Position numbers and translations under genes: made by a program. Source: Noviherbaspirillum aridicola (GTDB lineage Bacteria; Pseudomonadota; Gammaproteobacteria; Burkholderiales; Burkholderiaceae_D). From it: a stretch of DNA of 64,000 nt. The stretch spans positions 1 to 64,000 of the forward strand of contig NZ_BPMK01000019.1 of the NCBI RefSeq assembly GCF_019656455.1, read 5' to 3'. Position 1 is the first letter of the stretch, and each line of letters opens with the position of its first letter. Below, one piece after another: positions 60,051-64,000 of this stretch. The notes beneath the pieces were generated by a model. The model searched no databases. It saw only the letters and a list, made by a program, of their open reading frames with translations, and was not told where the DNA came from.

Positions 60051-62234
60051 TTATCCGACGCGGGGAGAGACCAGGGTCCCGAGGTGTCCCGCCATGTCGG
60101 GACGCGCCGCCAGCGCGTCGCGGAATTCGGGGGTGCCCGTGACGGTTGCGGTTGCCTCCGCCAGGATGGCGCGATCCTGAATGAAACCGAGGCTTCCGAT
60201 GATGTCGGACAGCATGCGTTCCCGATCTGCCGGCGGTGCATCGGGCGCGCGTGCAGCCAGTATCCGTACGCCGAGGAGCGGCGCGTTGAACAGCAGGTTG
60301 CCGGCGAGCCTTGTGACCAGGCGCTTGCTTCTTTCCTGCTCCGCCGGTCCATGGGAAGCCCGGACCGCGATTTCATGCGTGTTCAGGGCCTGCGCCAGAA
60401 CCACCGGATCCGATATCGCGGTGGCCGCGGCGGCGAGCGTCTTGATGCATCCGGCCGCCGCCCTTGCGTCCGAGTACAGCGCCACACCGCCCAGTGCCTG
60501 CCTGAATATCGGCCCCATCCGGTCTCCGGGGACGCGCTCAAGCGGCCGCAGGATATCGAGGAGGGCTTCGGATTTCTCGACCTCGCCTGGTCCATCGCTG
60601 TCGAGCAGGGAAAGGGCTTCTTCCATTGCCGGGGCCAGGCGCTGCGCTGGAATACGGTGCGATGCGTCGCCCAGCAGGCGGGCCAGAACGAGCAGCCGGT
60701 TCGCCGGTTCCGAGAGTTCGCCCTGCCTGTCCAGCATCTTCTCCAGAATGGCGGGCCCGACGTCGTCAGCGCGGACATCGAAAGCCCTCATCAGGGCGTC
60801 CAGGCATGCCATCTTGCTCTCGTCGCCCTGGGCAGCGTGCCAGATCTTTTCCAGGGCGCTCCCGAAGGCCGCCTTGCATGCATCGGCCGGCAGTTTATCG
60901 AACAGCGATACCACTTCGAAGAACGGCGAGAGGTCGCCATGCCTTTCCGCGGATGCCGCCGCCAGCCCGAGCGCGCGAAATACCGCCTGCTCGGCATGCG
61001 GGGCGTCGACTGCGTCCCCGGCGGCGCTCAGAACGTGAATGATGGCATCGAACGCCAGCGTGGGATCGGCGATCTGCTGCGCCCGATCGAGGAGACCTTT
61101 CACAATGGGCCGCACGTCCTCCGGCGCGTGCGAACACGCATTCGCGATGTATTCAATGCCTTTCGCCTTGCCGCGCTCGCTCATCGTGCCCTGCCAGAAG
61201 GCATCGAGCACGTGAGAGAGCGCAGGCAATGCGTCGCGGCCGGGCGGAAGATCGTATGCGCGCAGCACGTGCGCAAGGCCGTGGAGCTTTGCCTCTTCCT
61301 CCTGGCCGTCGAGTACCAGGCTGGTCGCTCCCTTGAATGTCTGCAATCCCGCTGTCCCGGAATGCGGCGACGAATGCTGCAGGATGTACCGGCCGAGCAC
61401 GCGACGCTCCGCGCCGCCCGGCGCGCGCAAACCCGACCGGGCCGCGGCGAGAATACGTCCCGCCGCCTCCGGTCGCTGCTCCTCCGGCAGCGAGGAAATG
61501 TCGGCCGCGGCGGACAGCATCCGCGAGAGCGCATGCGCCGGCGACTTGTCGAAGACATTGTCGGCCGACCTGGCATTCACATCCTGAAGAACATGTCGCA
61601 GCGCATCCGGGGGCAGTTGCTCGATGCTCTCCGCCACCGTGCAGAACCCCGCTAGCTTGTCCGCCGCCAGGCGGGCGCCGAGGACGAAATCGATCACACT
61701 GTCGAGCAATTTCCGCGATTCGGTACCGGGCGCGGCGAGGTTTTCCGGGTGCTCCTCGCTTTCGCCTTCCGCGATCGCATGGAAAAGCGGCAGGAGTGCC
61801 GCGGCGACCTCGTGGCGCTCGCGGGCCGGCAGCGGCAGGCGGGAATCGTTCGCCTCATCGACGATACCGCGGAAGGACCCGACCCGTTCAGCCGGCGGGC
61901 CGATAAGCGCGCGACGTGCCCGGAGAATCAGATCGGCCGCCTTGAACTTGTGCTGTGCATACTGCGAGACCAGGTTGTGCGTGGTCCGCGACGCATGCGC
62001 GAACCGGACCAGGTCGCGGGTGCTGTTGGGCAGGAATTTCAGGCACTCCTTCAGCACGTCGACCGGCAGCCGCTCAAGCGAGGATCGCTTGTCGGCATAG
62101 AGCGGTTTGGCCGACCTGTCGGGGTGGGATACGCCGCCGGCGGACGGCGCTTGGTCCGGCGCCCGTTCCATACGAGGTGAGGTGGCATGAGACGTCGTGG
62201 GCGAGGGCGAACGTGGGGCGACTGGAGTGAACAC
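60051..62234 (-). CDS. F-box-like helical-repeat protein B
   Basis: This 727-aa paralogue of protein A starts at GTG 62234 with AAAGGA upstream, which lines up its F-T-P-V-A-P-R-S-P-S-P N-terminus with the start of A. An upstream Met at 62279 would add a His-rich tail not seen in A. A Pro/Ser-rich leader is followed by an F-box-like stretch (S-L-E-R-L-P-V-D-V-L-K-E-C-L-K-F-L-P) and helical repeats with L-P-A-D-A and A-C-L-D-A-L-M motifs. The C-terminus is intact, so it is a reference for the damaged copy. Confidence 0.78.
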   Translation of the reverse strand: MFTPVAPRSPSPTTSHATSPRMERAPDQAPSAGGVSHPDRSAKPLYADKRSSLERLPVDVLKECLKFLPNSTRDLVRFAHASRTTHNLVSQYAQHKFKAADLILRARRALIGPPAERVGSFRGIVDEANDSRLPLPARERHEVAAALLPLFHAIAEGESEEHPENLAAPGTESRKLLDSVIDFVLGARLAADKLAGFCTVAESIEQLPPDALRHVLQDVNARSADNVFDKSPAHALSRMLSAAADISSLPEEQRPEAAGRILAAARSGLRAPGGAERRVLGRYILQHSSPHSGTAGLQTFKGATSLVLDGQEEEAKLHGLAHVLRAYDLPPGRDALPALSHVLDAFWQGTMSERGKAKGIEYIANACSHAPEDVRPIVKGLLDRAQQIADPTLAFDAIIHVLSAAGDAVDAPHAEQAVFRALGLAAASAERHGDLSPFFEVVSLFDKLPADACKAAFGSALEKIWHAAQGDESKMACLDALMRAFDVRADDVGPAILEKMLDRQGELSEPANRLLVLARLLGDASHRIPAQRLAPAMEEALSLLDSDGPGEVEKSEALLDILRPLERVPGDRMGPIFRQALGGVALYSDARAAAGCIKTLAAAATAISDPVVLAQALNTHEIAVRASHGPAEQERSKRLVTRLAGNLLFNAPLLGVRILAARAPDAPPADRERMLSDIIGSLGFIQDRAILAEATATVTGTPEFRDALAARPDMAGHLGTLVSPRVG

Positions 62235-62410
62235 GACTGATTCCTTTGAGTGATGGTGGTAGGCAGGCATACGTTGCACATGCCCCTTGCCGGTTCCTGC
62301 TCAGACGCCGGGCGGTGCAAGCCGACCGGTCATTCGCCGTGGGATAGAAGCCCTCCTCGGCCATGGCCGGGCGATTTTCATGCGGGGCAACGGCCGTTCT
62401 CCGGACCGGA

Positions 62411-64000
62411 TCACGGCTGCGGCTCCGCTCCCGGCGTGCCGGTTCGGACCGCCACCATCTCCTGCAAGCGCATGCCGAGCGCGGGGTGCGTCTGAAGGAT
62501 CAGGGCGCATTGGCGCTCATCGCCGACGCAGCGCACGCCCTCGATGAACTCGGCCTGATTCTGCGTTTGCTCCAGGATATCGAGGGCGCCGCCGAGGAAT
62601 GCGACCGCCTGTTGCTGCGAAGCGCGGGAGGCGACCGCAACCAGGTCCCGGATGGCGCCGATGTAGGACTGGTCCGGCTTGCCATAGATGATCCCGAAGA
62701 CAAATCGGGTCACGCTCTCCCCCTCGGCGGGATTCAGGCCGGGGTGCGCCGCCAGGGCGGTGGCCGCCTTCAGCCGCGCGTCCGGCGACGCGAGTCCGCG
62801 GATCAGGGACAACAGCTTGCGCAACGCCCCGTCCGGATCGGCACTCTCGCGCGCGGCCCTGATCAGCACCCCGGCAGTCGGGCTCGCCTGGCCCCGCTCG
62901 AGCATCTCGCGGCCGAGGCTCAGCGCGCAATCGAAGAGCGCCTCGCTCTGTTCCGCAGACAGCAGGCCGAGGGGCTGCATGATCTTCCTGAGAAGGCCGA
63001 GCCTGCCCGCCTCGCTGATCCTCGCCTGCCCGAGCAGCCCGAATGCGCTTGTCATCGCCTCGGCCGCGCGTTCCGGCGGGATGCAATGCCGCGCCTTGTC
63101 GAGGACGCACGACAGGGCCTCGAGCCGGCGCGCCGGGTCCTGGATCTCGCCGATCCTGCCGACTGCGTCGGCAGTGAAACCCGGACCGATTTCGTCCGGC
63201 CGGCTCTGAAAGACGTCCATGAGCGCCTGCACCGCCCGGCTCCTTGCCGAGTCGTCCGTAACCGCCGCCCAGAAACCGTCCAGGGCCTGCCCGAAAACCA
63301 CCGCGCGCGCGCCGGGCGGCAGGTGATCGAACACCTTCGCCAGCTCGAGGAAAGCCGACAGCCTGCCGGCATGCGAGGGCGCGGACAGGGCGAGGTCGAG
63401 CGCGCGTGATACGGCCTGCGTCGCCGGCTCGTCGCCGACCAAGCGGCGCGCATGTCGCAGCGCATGAAGCAGGCCGTCGAATTCAAGCCGCGGATCGGTA
63501 ATCCGCCGCAGCTGTTGCAGGACCCGTCCCGCAAAGTCCTTGCCGTCGGCGGGCGACGCACGGCCATAGGCCTCCATGAGGCAAGCCAGGCCCCTGGCCC
63601 TGGCAGCGTCGCTCTTCGTTTCCCGCGACACCAGGCCGAGCGCATGTTCGAGCGCGTCGAGCCTGCGATCGCCATCGAGCGAGGGCAAGGCATCGAACAC
63701 GATCCGCAGGCCCTCGATCTTCCCGTCCTCGCCGGCGTCGCCCATTGCAAGGGCCGTGGCGTGCCTGAAGGTTTCCAGTCCTTCCTCGCCAGCGAGCGGC
63801 GTAGCATGCAGCAACAGGTACTTCAGCAGCAGGTGGCGCGCGGCGCCGTGCAGCATGTGGGGTTCGGCGGCGGCGTCGGTCAGCAATTTCCGCGCGCCGG
63901 CGTACCGTGCGGCATCCGGCAGTTCCCGCAGATTCGCGGCGTCAAGCAGCAGACCGAGCAGCTCTCTCAGTCGCGCCGATTCACGCGGCGCCATGCGCCT
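62411..64000 (-). CDS. Helical-repeat protein C, 5' end beyond the window
   Basis: At least 527 aa are encoded here. The M-A-P-R-E-S at 63994 aligns to the interior of proteins A and B, so the true start and any F-box-like region lie past 64000. Repeats show A-L-D-L-A-L, F-D-H-L-P-P and A-V-Q-A-L-M-D-V-F, parallel to those in A and B. The C-terminal ~60 residues (L-G-G-A-L-D-I-L onward) match the shifted tail of A. It is the first of three tandem same-strand copies. Confidence 0.75.
   Translation of the reverse strand, partial: RRMAPRESARLRELLGLLLDAANLRELPDAARYAGARKLLTDAAAEPHMLHGAARHLLLKYLLLHATPLAGEEGLETFRHATALAMGDAGEDGKIEGLRIVFDALPSLDGDRRLDALEHALGLVSRETKSDAARARGLACLMEAYGRASPADGKDFAGRVLQQLRRITDPRLEFDGLLHALRHARRLVGDEPATQAVSRALDLALSAPSHAGRLSAFLELAKVFDHLPPGARAVVFGQALDGFWAAVTDDSARSRAVQALMDVFQSRPDEIGPGFTADAVGRIGEIQDPARRLEALSCVLDKARHCIPPERAAEAMTSAFGLLGQARISEAGRLGLLRKIMQPLGLLSAEQSEALFDCALSLGREMLERGQASPTAGVLIRAARESADPDGALRKLLSLIRGLASPDARLKAATALAAHPGLNPAEGESVTRFVFGIIYGKPDQSYIGAIRDLVAVASRASQQQAVAFLGGALDILEQTQNQAEFIEGVRCVGDERQCALILQTHPALGMRLQEMVAVRTGTPGAEPQP

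Noticed and set aside
59833-62410. HrpII-type boxes (TTCG-N16-TTCG) upstream of the F-box-like protein genes
   Set aside because: I looked on both strands in the two intergenic gaps and found no correctly spaced pair, so type III regulation is not supported by sequence here.

Overview
The window is high-GC DNA with tightly packed, often overlapping genes. The gene set fits a Burkholderiales betaproteobacterium, plausibly of the Oxalobacteraceae: a complete aerobic purine-catabolic pathway, a membrane PuuD-type urate hydroxylase, NarL-type sensor kinases and Cache chemoreceptors. The family placement is inferred from gene content only. No rRNA, tRNA, IS element, integrase or CRISPR array was seen.

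Purine uptake and breakdown occupy two arms. The left arm (1-6.4 kb and 12.1-19.0 kb) carries a BMP-type ABC importer (ATPase, two permeases, lipoprotein-like binding protein) divergent from an AzgA-type NCS2 permease, then uraH divergent from xdhA-xdhB-xdhC-guaD. The right arm (29.6-37.8 kb) carries puuD divergent from a LysR regulator, then puuE, a fused uraD-allantoate amidohydrolase gene, an 8-oxoguanine-deaminase-like amidohydrolase and a glycerate 2-kinase. Together they take guanine to xanthine, urate, HIU, OHCU, allantoin, allantoate and ureidoglycolate; the glycerate kinase fits re-entry of glyoxylate carbon.

Between the two left-arm blocks (6.5-11.9 kb) is a compact class II bacteriocin/microcin-type island: a 77-aa double-glycine peptide, a LuxR-type regulator whose receiver lacks the phosphorylatable Asp, an HlyD adaptor and a C39-peptidase ABC exporter. 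The peptide gene and the exporter operon share an identical 22-bp promoter motif at the same spacing from a -10-like box.

The 19-30 kb stretch is mixed housekeeping and accessory genes: a nitrobindin-like protein, a Dabb protein, an epimerase/DoxX fusion, an intradiol-dioxygenase-like protein, a LysR/tautomerase pair, a GST, a RES-Xre toxin-antitoxin pair and an aromatic amino-acid ammonia-lyase. At 38-43 kb are an orphan CHASE-PAS histidine kinase, a DJ-1/PfpI protein and a chemoreceptor.

The least familiar part is 43.4-57.2 kb. A six-gene minus-strand operon encodes two His-rich DUF4399 proteins, an FHA-GAF-HD-GYP phosphodiesterase, a TolC/NodT-like outer-membrane lipoprotein, a double-FHA membrane protein and an HlyD adaptor. 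Next come a SUMF1-like protein, a Ser/Thr kinase, and a divergent cluster of four paralogous double-glycine-leader peptides with 26-residue leaders and Asn-rich cores. The first two are preceded by near-consensus sigma-54 promoters whose predicted +1 falls exactly on a duplicated 25-bp hairpin. I read this as a phosphorylation-controlled peptide secretion system that I cannot match to a described one. The window ends with three tandem genes for large helical-repeat proteins, two with an F-box-like N-terminus; one carries an apparent frameshift and one runs off the window.
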